From contig CM037842.1 of NCBI GenBank assembly GCA_021234535.1, positions 26,739,808-26,803,807 of the forward strand: DNA of 64,000 nt, read 5' to 3'. Positions 52,501-62,720 of the stretch are shown piece by piece; position 1 is the first letter of the stretch, and each line of letters starts with the position of its first letter. A program made the translations under genes and the position numbers. Source of the stretch: Stichopus chloronotus. Its lineage: Eukaryota; Echinodermata; Holothuroidea; Aspidochirotida; Stichopodidae. A model generated the notes under the pieces. It worked only from the letters and a program-made list of their open reading frames with translations, was not told the origin of the DNA and did no database searches.

Positions 52501-55500
52501 ATTCCTGGTTCACATCTTACTTAAGCAATAGGCCTCATTACGTTACCCGAAACGATGAAGATTCTTCTCTTCTCCTTAGCAACATTGGTGTACCACAGGG
52601 CTCAATACTCGGTCCTCTCCTCTTTCTAATTTATATTAATGACATTTGTAATTCGTCATTAGATGCTCAATTTTATCTTTTTGCAGATGACACCACCGTA
52701 CTTTTCCAGGACAAAAATTTGACTTCTGTGTTTGAACTGGCTCAGCGAGAATTCTCAAACATTGTTGACTGGCTAAATTCAAACAAACTTTCCCTTATTA
52801 TGAATAAAACCAAGCTTCTTGTTTTCGACAATAAAGTTCCATGTACTGAAAGTTCAGTGCTTACGTTGAACAAAACTAGAGTCCCAGCAAGTCACCACAC
52901 AAAGTTTCTTGGCACTATTATTGATTGTAAACTTAGCTGGAAAGAACATATTTCGTCTATTTGTCGTAAAATCTCCCGACTTGATGGTGTACTTAATAAT
53001 CTAAAACATTTTCTACCCCAAAGTGCCCTTATTCTACTTTACAATACACCCATACTTCCACATGTCAATCACTACTTACTGGTTTGGGGGAATGCCAAAA
53101 AGATTACCTACTTTCCATTTATTTGCTGCAAAAGCGAGCTGTACGAAACATTTGTAATGTATCCTTTACTCATCATACCGGCCCTCTCTTCAAATTACTT
53201 AAAATTCTTTCTGTCTTTGACCTCTATAAATATCAGCTTGGTGTTTTCATGCATAATTTTATTCATAACAATTTGCCAAAATGTTACACTAATTTTTATG
53301 TTCAAAATAGGCATTATCATAATTATGATACTAGGAAAAAAGCATCTACTCACTATTCCATACTCTAGAACAAGTCTCACAAAGTCACAGATTAGACACT
53401 CTGGAGCTGTTCTATGGAATTCCCTTCATGATCATATTAAGCATTGTATTTCCCTTTACTCCTTTAAAGTAAAGTATAAACAGCTGTTTCTCGACACTAC
53501 AAACATTGTATAAGGATGGGTTGTAAACCTTTACTGTTGGGATAAATGTTCTTTTGTTCTATTTTTAATTTTTTCTTATCTTTTTGCTTAATTCTATAAT
53601 ATGAGTTTCTCTTTTACAAGGGGACCAGACTTAGTAAAAGCATTTCTGCTTCTCTCTGGCTCCTTTCACATACCTTGAATGCTATTATGTTTTCCTAATA
53701 TGTTGTATTGTACATTATTGTTAATTGCTAGTATTCTGAGGTGAAAAATAAACTTGAACTTGAGCTATAAATTGGAAAGTTGATTTTGCTTCAGGAAAAA
53801 CCAGCTCTAAAGAATTTTGCTCCAGAAACTCTACTACGAGAGGAATATGTAGAAGGAAGTGATGTTTGGTCAGTCGCTGTTGCACTGTGGGAAGTGTTTT
53901 CTTTTGGTAATGTATAGATAGAAGTTCCATTTTTCCTTAGCCAATAATTACAGTTGAATTTTGGTTTTTCTACTTTATAGAGATAATTGTTGTATATAAA
54001 GACTCATCTTTAGCCCAAAGAAAAACAAAATGCTCATTTAATGCTTATTCCTCATCTCTGAGGTCAATGTTTTAAACTGTTAAAGAACGACTTTTTATCT
54101 TAATCACTGAGTATAGTTGTTGTTGTTTTCTTTTTTATATGATTTGTATTCCTTTCTATATTGTTTTCGTATATGACAACGATTTGAAAAAAAATATATA
54201 GCTAGCTATGCAAGAACTAAAGGTATCAGATCTTGTCTTTATTAGTAATTAATACACCAAGTCATTGGTATCAGATCTTGTCTTTATTAGTAATTAATAC
54301 ACCAAGTCATTGGTATCAGATCTTGTCTTTCTTAGTAATTAATACACCAAGTCATTGGTATCAGATCTTGTCTTTATTAGTAATTAATACACCAAGTCAT
54401 TGGTATCAGATCTTGTCTTTATTAGTAATTAATACACCAAGTCATTTTAAAAGTAGTTGGAGAATAATGGCGATCATTTGTATTTACGATTGCCATTAAT
54501 TTACAAATGTAGCACTCTGGCACTTGTTTTAAAATATTATTTGAGAATAAAGAATGTGATGCGCTAACATGTGTGTCATAGATAAATGCATGTACCGTTA
54601 ATGTTCTTTGAGTTATTGTTGTGATAACTACAGCAGGAGATTAGGCTCAATAATAGTTATCGTAGTAAATTACAAAACAAAATAAAAAGAATGTTTCTTT
54701 TTCCCTACAAGGCGATGTTCCTTTTAAGGGTCTTGGGATTGCTGCAGTTCAGCGTTTGATGACAACGCGTTTCCAGTTTCCACAACCAGCGGAGTGCCAT
54801 GAATTATTGTGAGTTAAATTTTGTCTCATATTTGACCAATAAATGTAGCACTAATATATCGATTCACTGTAAAAATCATTAACTAAATACCTAAACTGAA
54901 AAAAATAACAAACACAATTCTCGATTTCTGTCAGTTACGACGTCCTAGTAGACTGCTGGACAGGAACAAGTGAACGTCCTACCATTGAAACATTGCAGGA
55001 AAATCTAAGGAAAGCCGTCTGCGAATATTTACGGCAGGTACGATGTGCTATATTATTCGCATGGTATTAGGAGCCTCGTATCATGATACATCTGGTTTCC
55101 CCTTTGTCTATAAGTTGTCATGGAGATACCCCAAAAGACAATGACAATGAGCCGGACTTTCGTTTGCTTTATTGTGCGGAATTTTTTGCTGTTTTAGGTG
55201 AATTAAATGGAAATATACCAATTTGAGTACTATTTTAGCTAAGCTTCTCTTGTACAAACCTCTCATGATAATGTACGTGATAACTTGTCCGTGGCATTAC
55301 TGATATACTAGAAAGTGATTTCATGTCATTAGTCCTTAAACCATTAACTATATGGTTGTCACATGGATCATAAGTGTATGTATAATAAATGTAGGGTAAA
55401 TCCGTGTGTTGATTTGTATCGCATGATGCCATTGTATGTAACAACCCGAGGACATCAAACATAAAACAAAAGTGCGGTACGTACAGTCGTCATTGATTAC

Positions 55501-55932
55501 TGTTTGATAACGAGATCAAGTTCTGATAACAAACGAATATCCATTGTGAACTGTAACAAATGACCATGATCAACTATCATGAGATAGTAACATAACTCAG
55601 TTACGCGAGACAACAATATGATGCAGAATTGGTAGTATGACTGCAGTATGAGACAGTAACATGAGATACATGGCAAGTACGTCAACATTAACATTCCTGA
55701 CGGATACAACTTTCGTTTAGTTTACTACAGATGAACGAGATCTATAGATAAAAAAAAAAGATGCAATTGAATCGCATGTAGTAACTTAGTAGTAACTTAC
55801 AACTTTTATTTTCAGGATTTCACACGCCACAGATCCACCAGTAGTGGTGACGAAAAGGTTACCACTCGCGACACATACGGCATCGAGACTGCATCCTCTG
55901 AGGATACTGTTTACGAATCGATGGATGGATAA
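37516..55932 (+). CDS. eight-Ig transmembrane receptor pseudokinase (20 exons)
   Basis: Exons: 37516-37561, 37664-37951, 38204-38473, 38715-38960, 40167-40475, 41083-41352, 41723-42037, 42417-42683, 43594-43896, 44888-44983, 46773-46803, 47383-47477, 47970-48137, 48805-48903, 49524-49675, 50305-50424, 53795-53906, 54712-54808, 54935-55037, 55816-55932. The joined 3504 nt (1167 aa) keep frame. Signal peptide MFLLVVLCFLEIFTVG; eight Ig-like domains, one per phase-1 exon (16-771); TM helix (about 774-797); very basic juxtamembrane region; kinase fold (about 858-1125). Structural motifs remain: APE 1034-1036, SDVW 1047-1050, ERPT 1108-1111. Catalytic ones are lost: Gly loop LQEGRYL, beta-3 Lys apparently Ser898, HRD is HPG (988-990), loop Asn is Lys995, DFG is DFC (1008-1010). 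The DFC-APE segment lacks Tyr. The tail has Tyr1150 and YESM (1162-1165). Ligand unknown. Exon 10's donor and the 31-nt exon 11 are the least certain. Confidence 0.85.
39320..39375 (+). repeat. possible tRNA-derived SINE fragment (B-box-like)
   Basis: GAGTTCGATCCCTGGCCGG (about 39342-39360) matches the pol III B box and T-arm context seen in tRNA-derived repeats. No A box or tRNA fold is found upstream, so at most this is a truncated SINE in receptor intron 4. Confidence 0.35.
39911..40100 (+). pseudogene. dead duplicate of receptor exon 5 (Ig type B)
   Basis: A ~190-bp unit immediately upstream of the real exon 5 repeats its acceptor region and first half. The intron phrase GTTCAATCAnCTAnACACGATT occurs at about 39934 and 40119; TGTCAATTATTCAGAGCAATA is answered by TGTCGATTATTCAAAGCAATA in exon 5; and CCTGCCAACATATCCTG is exact in both. 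The relic lacks the second half of the Ig domain, has lost the segment around the first Cys, and has an in-frame stop soon after (AACTAAGTG). It should be skipped by splicing. Confidence 0.85.
44431..44455. repeat. 11-bp perfect hairpin, 3-nt loop
   Basis: CGATAAGTACT, then TAG, then the exact reverse complement. It lies in receptor intron 9. No function can be assigned. Confidence 0.8.
45450..46110 (-). mobile_element. non-LTR retrotransposon relic (CR1/L2-like), antisense
   Basis: On the minus strand, LGPLLFLIYVHDIHKASG (around 46060) is the RT palm block, followed after a frame change by FILFANDTSVYF (around 45990), where the catalytic FADD box has become FAND. Then come WFRSNKISLNIDKT (around 45890) and NFMVFHP. 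The 3' end is at about 45450-45480 (minus strand AATAAAGCTGATCAAATCAG). It is 5'-truncated and frameshifted, in receptor intron 10, opposite to the gene. Confidence 0.8.
46230..46440. mobile_element. AT-rich palindromic MITE-like element
   Basis: TTACCTAAATTATGTAAAAT / AAGAACAT at the left is answered by GTTCTTATTTTACC at the right, and the interior holds nested inverse phrases (GTAAGTTCTACAT against ATGTAAGACTTAC). The whole could fold into a long imperfect hairpin. It lies in receptor intron 10. No coding capacity. Confidence 0.5.
48179..48512. repeat. 13-bp inverted repeat pair around a ~330 bp segment
   Basis: CCGTCGAACGCGC at 48179-48191 is matched by its exact reverse complement at 48500-48512. 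The CG-rich termini contrast with the AT-rich surroundings, suggesting a small inserted element in receptor intron 13. No target-site duplication was identified. Confidence 0.5.
48965..49430. repeat. degenerate (ATC)n microsatellite
   Basis: About 460 bp dominated by ATC/CAT/ATT triplets, with ACC and GTC variants, in receptor intron 14. It ends about 90 bp before exon 15. The Ile/Thr-rich frames it creates are spurious. Confidence 0.9.
51150..53765 (+). mobile_element. 5'-truncated CR1/L2-like LINE in receptor intron 16
   Basis: The order is that of a non-LTR element. The end of an AP endonuclease reads SLIDNIFTDPP...TSDTSDHFPVF (51215-51320). A linker follows, then RT from about 51970: NLKRGKRPGYDGSDN, HIINLSFSSGIFPTELKIPK, FIDLSKALDTINHRILLQKL, GVPQGSILGPLLFLIYINDI, the intact catalytic box FYLFADDTTVLF (about 52675), WLNSNKLSLIMNKTK and a C-terminal region to 53513. 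The 3' end is the simple tail AATAAACTTGAACTTGAG. Frameshifts occur near 51420, at the T-run at 52193-52201, near 52430 and near 53080. The copy is not autonomous but is fairly young by similarity of its motifs. Its 3' end lies about 30 bp before the exon 17 acceptor. Confidence 0.9.
54222..54446. repeat. 45-bp direct tandem repeat, 5 copies
   Basis: Five almost identical units, each starting GGTATCAGATCTTGTC, with no spacer and a period of 45 bp (one unit has C for A in TTTATTAG). It lies in receptor intron 17. Because 45 is a multiple of three it creates a repetitive open frame, which is not a gene. Confidence 0.95.
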
Positions 55933-57375
55933 CATGCTTTGATTGACAACGGATTGATTCAAGATCAACTCAAACACTGACACATTTCAAATGGCAAAAC
56001 TATTTGGATGAAAGATTATGATTCTGGTAGTCATCAATTTAGCCATCTGACTAACCAGTTAGTAAAGGACGCAATCAAGGTGATGAATCAAGGCCATTAA
56101 AAGTCAGTTTTCTGGAGACATTTTTTAGTAAAGTACCCTTCAGTTATTCTTACTTTTTGAAGCCTACTAGTGTGACACGTTAAAATCCCCTCGTTATAAC
56201 AATACATACAGTTGAAGATAACGTTGATTTTTTATTTTTCATTGGCGGTATTTTTATTTTTTTCTCCTGGAGGAGGGCAAACTCATATGGACGTGATAAT
56301 ATGACCTAAGTCGATGAGGTTGTTAATAATATATACCACACTTATTCCTCGTCCTGGTGTAGTGCACAAAATCGATTTTTTTTTTTTGCGGTGTAACTTC
56401 AGCATGAGTATGTATCAAAGCACAAAGAACTGTTCAATTGATTATCCGAGATATATGGATGTGGGAACAATCTTCAGACCCCCTACCCCTACCCCTGTTT
56501 TTGTGTTCAAGGCACAACAGCACAACGTACCAAAATGCATATGGATCTAAATAGTTTGTCTGGTCAGTCGTTAGTCAGTTTATCTCTACAAAATTAACCT
56601 TTATAATCCCGTGCTTAATCACACCTACACGGTTATTATATTTGACTGCATGAGTCTCATATCATTTTGCATAAAATAAAAATGATAGGCTAAATGTAGT
56701 TGCCTATTTTTTATGTAAAATTCTGAGTTTTGCTGTTGCCTATTTTTGCTTAGTCCTATAAATTTAATGATTGTGCTGCTGATTAACGTTGCCAACAGGA
56801 ATGTAAGAGTAATTTTCGTTTATCGTTTGCATCACATGAATCCTATTTATTATTCACATTTCTTTGTGATAACAGAGTGTCGTGACTTGTGACGCATACG
56901 TCAGAACCATCGATGCTTCTTGTCATGTACCCAATTCTACCATTAACCTATATTTTTTACATTATTAGCTTGTTAAGTTAGCGAAGTAAAACAATTATAT
57001 CATTTTCCATTGCTGCATTTTTTTTGGTTTATGCGTGATAAACCTATTAGTTATATCGGGTTGAATGTACACTTTGTGTTCTTATTGAAATGAAATGATG
57101 CCCCAAGAGGCATACTGAAATATACTTTTTTTTCAAATTACTTTCAGTGGTGTGAATGTTATCATGTTTATGCAATCTAAAAACTAATTTTTGATTTTCA
57201 AAATGTCAGTAAGTGTGATTGCTTGTTTTCTTAATACTAACGGGTCTTATAAGGCCACATAATCTCTGTGAAAACCTCTTTTAGTTTGTTGTAAAGTTTG
57301 TTCACAACCATTGTATAAGTACTGTAAATATATCATACCTTTCATAAATTCAAAATAAAATAAAATAAATGAATT
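55933..57375 (+). terminator. receptor 3' UTR and poly(A) signal
   Basis: AT-rich sequence follows the stop codon. Overlapping AATAAA motifs lie at about 57352-57368 (AAAATAAAATAAAATAAATG), preceded by a typical TGTAAATAT stretch. This would give a ~1.4-kb 3' UTR. An earlier AATAAA-like site is near 56686. Confidence 0.45.
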
Positions 57376-58056
57376 CTCAAAAGTCCTCTATGCCCATTCG
57401 TTATTTTTTTTTCTCTTTTCTCGTTTATCAACGAAAAACAAACTTTGTCGAATTTCTTGGTTTCTGACTGTTGACAACAACAATGTTCTTTACGTCAGAG
57501 TGGTTGTCTGTAAAATCTGACATTATTTGCTACGAAGTAATCCACTCATGGATCAAGTTCATCACTATTGCAATCTTTGTGCTCTGATCGCTGCCGTGGT
57601 TAAATACAATCTACCTAGTATATTACATAAATGTGATTTCCAACTACAAGCAATCCAAACACAGTATAAAACCACACATAAACACCAACTGTGCTTTATT
57701 ATATAGTATTCGGTGTTTCGATAACAATAGTAACACCGAGATGTAGTGACAGTGGACTTACACAAAGAGAGCAACAAAATTCGGAGGAATAACCAAAGTC
57801 GAAACCATGTCTCTTTACACTTAAGAACCAACCCGATAATTTCTTACCGATAACCAATTCACTAGACAATGATACCTTACACAAAAATGGCATCAAAAAT
57901 ATCCCTGTAAGTGGATAAATTTACACAAAAGCATCAATGGGCGGTTATTACCGTACCGATTAACTTTCCATTTATACCAAGACAGCATGGTGCTTCATAG
58001 CTTCAGTGAATGGTTTAAGATAACCTTTACCTTTATAGGTAACGTAGCACCTCCTT

Positions 58057-58323
58057 CTACCTACCTACCTTCTCTCCTACCTACCTACCTACCTACCTAC
58101 CTACCTACCTACCTACCTACCTACCTACCTACCTACCTACCTATCTACCCATCTACCCATCTACCTATCTACCGATCTACCTATCTACCTAGCTACCTAG
58201 CTACCTAGCTACCGACCTATCTATCTACCTACCTACCCTCCCACCTACCTACCTACCTACCTACCTACCTACCTACCTACCTACCTACCTACCTACCTAC
58301 CTACCTACCTACCTACCTACCTA
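58057..58323. repeat. (CTAC)n tetranucleotide microsatellite
   Basis: Two long CTAC runs separated by a variant stretch (CTATCTACCCAT and CTAGCTAC forms) at about 58141-58240. Confidence 0.95.
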
Positions 58324-59864
58324 CCCCCTTCTCTCTGTTTCAACTCTGATAGTTATAATGATATGAATCACGGAGAGAAATGATGTTACCGAATTTACAT
58401 CACTGTCAATTACGTCGACGGCTTAGAACAATGATACAAATTGCTTTGCGCAAAAAATCGGTCTTATACAATCGCCAAGGATTTGAAAACTGCTATGTTA
58501 TTGTGTTCGTCTGATCTTAAAGGTGGAATTTGAGTTGTACTGGTCATCTAGCTTTGGTCTTCGTCAGTGTTTCGGAGAACAGAAAGTAGTGGAAAGGATC
58601 ACCTGCCACAAAAACTGAAAGGGAGTTACGCATTCGTCTTCCAGATATTTGAATATGAAAACTGTCTGAACATTTTTGTTGGCCCTACAAGATTCAGACT
58701 AACCAACAAAACATCGTAGTTAATCACTGTTACTTGAAATCAAAGAGACCAATTAAGTATGTATTTATTTATTCATCTATGCAAAATAGAGCTTAAACAA
58801 TGCTATTTTACAGTGGCTATGACATATTCCAATTCGACTTTCACTGATAAATTTTCAACTCGTATTCTAGCTTTAAAGACAAAACAACTCCCTCTTCCTA
58901 TGCTCAATGTTTTGCAGTGGCGCTCTTTCAAATTTATAGAGTTGATGCAGGCACGTTCGACATTTCCCCTGACAGCGAAAGTACAATACACCCATTTTCC
59001 TACTGCAGAATTAAAGTGGCCAATAGGTACACAAACTTAGAACGTGCATCTGAGTAATGGCTTTGTCTCGAGCTGCATACACGAATGTGCCCAATTGAAG
59101 ACGTTACTCACTGCCTGACACAGAACAGAGATAAAAACGTTACCTCATTATTTAGTGATTGTATCAGATGTATTGGCTGTCAAGCACCATTATTTGTCAC
59201 ATTGCATTTGCATGGTATCTCTCAGAAATCAAGCTGCTCAACACTTTATTCTGGTCTTCAAATAAGTTACTGGATCTGAGGGTCTGAGTTATTATTTCAG
59301 TAGCTGAATGAGCTCTAGAACATATCACACTGCGAGCATTTTAGCGTTTTTTATCTACCTGAGCAAGCGCCCATTTGGCAGCATTCTGTTGCTGATTTTA
59401 TTACTGTAAGTCGTAAAACTACGATAAACTAAAAGGACGGGGAGTCAGCCGGCTGGTGACGAATAACGCCCACCAGACCCGCATCAGCAAGCGGAAGATT
59501 TACAGCCGGTCCTATGGGTGATTCTCGAATTTATATTAGGTAATACCTTATTAACCAATTGGTTGGAGAAATTATGGATTCATTATGTGTTGCCGTGTCG
59601 GCAATTCGTTATGTAAGGGTGGCGGTATTTGTTAATTTGTTAATCCACAAATCTGAACTTATTCGACGTGACATTGTAACGTATAAATACATTATTGACA
59701 AGAGTAATTTCTTTTCTCTTGGTCGAAGGACAACTCTCAGATTATTTTGGAGTCAGCATAACTTATTCATTTATCACAGATTTTGCGTCTCTGATCAAAG
59801 AAAACAAAGTGTTACAATAAACGGTAGGAGCAACTTTTCCTAGAAAGACAATAGTGAAGTGTTA

Positions 59865-60705
59865 GTTATGTTAATAATTATGTACTAGTAATTCTGAGAA
59901 ACCTTGGTACTCACGTAACAGTAGTGTCGATGATTAATTGCTCATAGATACGAAAGGAGTGTTAATCTAATTGGTAGACCGAGTTGTGTGACCTCTGACC
60001 CCAGCTTCGACCTGATGCCTGAAGCTCCATAGACTTTTAACTCTGAAAGCTAGCTTCGCTATCGAATAAATAGAACTGATGATAAAGTCATTTCAGTTTC
60101 TCTAGGACATTTCTTTCTCCCTTTCTGGCCCTTAACTGTCTTTTAGTCAACTATGGAAATGATGAGTTAATACCTCGTCATTACGACAGGCGTTCCCAAT
60201 TACCCGGAAGATTCAAGCACGATCTCTTAACCAAATAAGAAAATGGTGGTCTAACAAACAAGACAAGGCAAGGCAAGACAATAATAATAATGATGTTAAT
60301 AATTATGTACTGGTAATTCTGAGAAACCTTGGTACTCACGTGACAGTAGTGTCGATGATTTATTGCTCATAGATACGAAAGGAGTGTTAATCTAATTGGT
60401 AGACCGAGTTGTGTGACCTCTGACCCCCAGCTTCGACCTGATGCCTGAAGCTCCATAGACTTTTAACTCTGAAAGCTAGCTTCGCTATCGAATAAATAGA
60501 ACTGATGATAAAGTCATTTCAGTTTCTCTAGGACATTTCTTTCTCCCTTTCTGGCCCTTAACTGTCTTTTAGTCAACTATGGAAATGATGAGGTAATACC
60601 TCATCATTACGACAGACGTTCCCTATTACCCGGAAGATTCAGGCACGATCCCTTAACCAAATAAGAAAATGGTGGTCTAACAAACAAGACAAGGCAAGGC
60701 AAGAC
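59865..60705. repeat. near-identical tandem duplication, ~424 bp period
   Basis: Copy 1 is about 59865-60277 and copy 2 about 60292-60705. Both run from TAATAATTATGTACT through GTAGACCGAGTTGTGTGAC and GGAAATGATGAG to AACAAACAAGACAAGGCAAG. Only a handful of differences are visible, so the duplication is recent. A short AAT run joins them. Non-coding. Confidence 0.92.
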
Positions 60706-62155
60706 AAGGTGGTCTCAGTCCCGTTAACCCGACATTTCACAATGTGTCTCGTAGAAGATACTCAATGTAAAAGGCCCCTGGAGACGTTTCCTTGCATGAC
60801 TGAAAACATTGTTTAAACTCAAATAGGCCTAAACAAGAAACAAGTTTTGCAATTACTAACTTTAACAGTGCTCACATTACAATCTACTCGAAGCATTGTT
60901 GTCAAGTGTTACTGTCCCCTACGTTCTCTAATGTTATTTAAATGGTAATGACGAGGTAGATTATTGGTGGAACTATACTTGAGAAAACACAAAGTCACAT
61001 CGCACAGGTACTAAGAATGCAGTGCAGTTCATTAAGCTAACGTTCGGCTAACTTAGCCCAACGTGATGAATATAAACTGGTTAATGTAAGCACACACTAC
61101 AAGTCTCGATTCTTGCCCCAATGTAGCAGTCCCAATGTTGCACCAAAGGAGTGAATGTATAGCCTACTGTAAACACTATTCCGGTAATCAACACTGAGAG
61201 GGTGAGCGGGGCGTTCCAACGAGATTTGTCTAAGCTAGACTGCCGTTAAACAAGGAACCACATGGTATATATTATCAGCGTTTCCTTGAGTGGTATAGAA
61301 TTTTTCCTTTCTGTTTACCAGAGGAATCTCATACCAGGCAATGAGGATAACATTAAATGGACGATTTATTGTGAATCTCAATGGAGCAAGATCTTGTGGT
61401 AAGCTGACAAAATGTGACAATGAAATGGTTGTGAGAAAAGCTTGTCTGTGAAGCGCCCTCTTTATCTTTCACATTTGATTCTAAAATTTCACATTTCACC
61501 ATTTAGATGGATTGACTTGCAAGTAAACTGTATAGGCTACATCACGTGATGCAAGGACGTAGGTAGATCAATATCTAGTCCCCGGCCGGGGTATCTTCTG
61601 TACTTCCAGTCACGGAATAATCACGTCGGTTGCTGTCATTGACTTGATAATCCAATGATCCCTTTGTCGTTGTTGATCTTTAGTAGAAAGAGACAGGTAG
61701 TTGTGTAAATGCTTTGCGTCTACAGGACAAATTCCGCTGGTTGATGTAACCAGATAGTGATAGTATAGATTGGTTGAAACGTTTCAAATAAGAATTACTC
61801 TTAGTAGATGAGTAGGCATGTCACGATAAGTATAATGGATACTACGTATAAGCATCCTAACATTAGATTACTGCGACTGTAGCATAAGCGAAAGTTATCA
61901 ATATCTGGAATTAAGTGCAGACGCTTTGGCGAGATGAAACCAAGTTAAATTCGCATGTGAGGCATATCTTCATTACGGGTAATTAAAAACATGTTTCATA
62001 TCGTTTGGTTGAGAGAAAATGCAGTTTAACATGAATTCCGATTAAAATCCATTATCAGCATACGAACAACCATTGCAGGGACTATCAGTTTCGATTAGCT
62101 GTACATCTAAGTGAAATATACTCTGAAAATTTAGTTTACCTTTTGTAATCGTCCA

Positions 62156-62624
62156 ATGATGTCGCCCTTTGTTCTCTTTGGCTTAATATATCTTGATGTT
62201 GTTCTTGGTAGTGGTAAGATATTATTTTCTTTGGTAATTATATTGTCGAGTCTGCAATAAGGCATACTTGGAATTATTGTTTTTTCTTTTACCCTTTCTT
62301 CATTAAATTTAGAGTTTTCCTCAACCAATGGGGAACTATCAGAGACAAAATTATACTTCAAGGATCTAATGTCACTCTATACTGGTGTTGAAGATTATGA
62401 TGAATCGTCACAAATATCAACCAGATCGCCGACACAGATTTGGTTCAAAGGACATCTAATTTCAAGTGGGATCAGAAGTTTCAAACCAAGAGAGTTTGAT
62501 AATATAGAAATTCAAGGAAATGGAAAATTGTTTATATACAACGCTGATGTTGACAACCAAGGTATCTATTACTGTCATAATGGTACTACGCAGATGTTTA
62601 AGGAAATTATTCTCAATGTAGAAG
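62156..62624 (+). CDS. 5' end of a tandem receptor paralogue (signal peptide + first Ig)
   Basis: Exon 1 (62156-62213) encodes a signal peptide (MMSPFVLFGLIYLDVVLGS) and ends in phase 1, like exon 1 of the receptor at 37516. Exon 2 (62313-62624, phase 1-1) matches that receptor's first Ig exon: TQIWFKGHLISSG against PIWWFNGHVLSVG, and GNGKLFIYNADVDNQGIYYC against GKGHLFVSHIDVRNQGRYNC. The donor is GTAAGT at 62625. Relative to the paralogue, exon 2 has a 1-nt loss near 62344 and a 1-nt gain near 62382, which leave the frame open but scramble about 12 codons and remove the first Ig Cys. No further exon is seen before the window ends, so the gene is partial here. It could be a functional variant, a pseudogene or a copy with assembly errors. 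Confidence 0.75.
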
Positions 62625-62635
62625 GTAAGTGACGT

Positions 62636-62720
62636 CACTCAATATTCAAGATTCAAAAATTTTATTCAAAAAAATCAAGATTTAAAAAAAAAAAAAACAT
62701 AAAGATAAGAAGACGTGGCA
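62636..62720 (-). mobile_element. LINE 3'-end fragment, antisense
   Basis: The minus strand reads ATAAAATTTTTGAATCTTGA, the kind of A/T simple tail that ends CR1/L2-like elements, preceded (on +) by a poly-A run. It lies 11 bp after the exon 2 donor of the second receptor. No RT motif is attached, so it is a very short truncated copy at best. Confidence 0.45.

Larger units (their letters stand above)
57376..62155. other. intergenic region between the two receptor paralogues
   Basis: I recognise no gene on either strand. It contains the CTAC microsatellite (58057-58323) and a 424-bp tandem duplication (59865-60705), listed separately. The remainder is unremarkable AT-rich DNA. Confidence 0.5.

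Noticed and set aside
54222..54446. CRISPR-like array or repetitive protein gene
   Set aside because: The 45-bp units are directly adjacent with no unique spacers, the genome is animal, and the open frame exists only because 45 is divisible by three.
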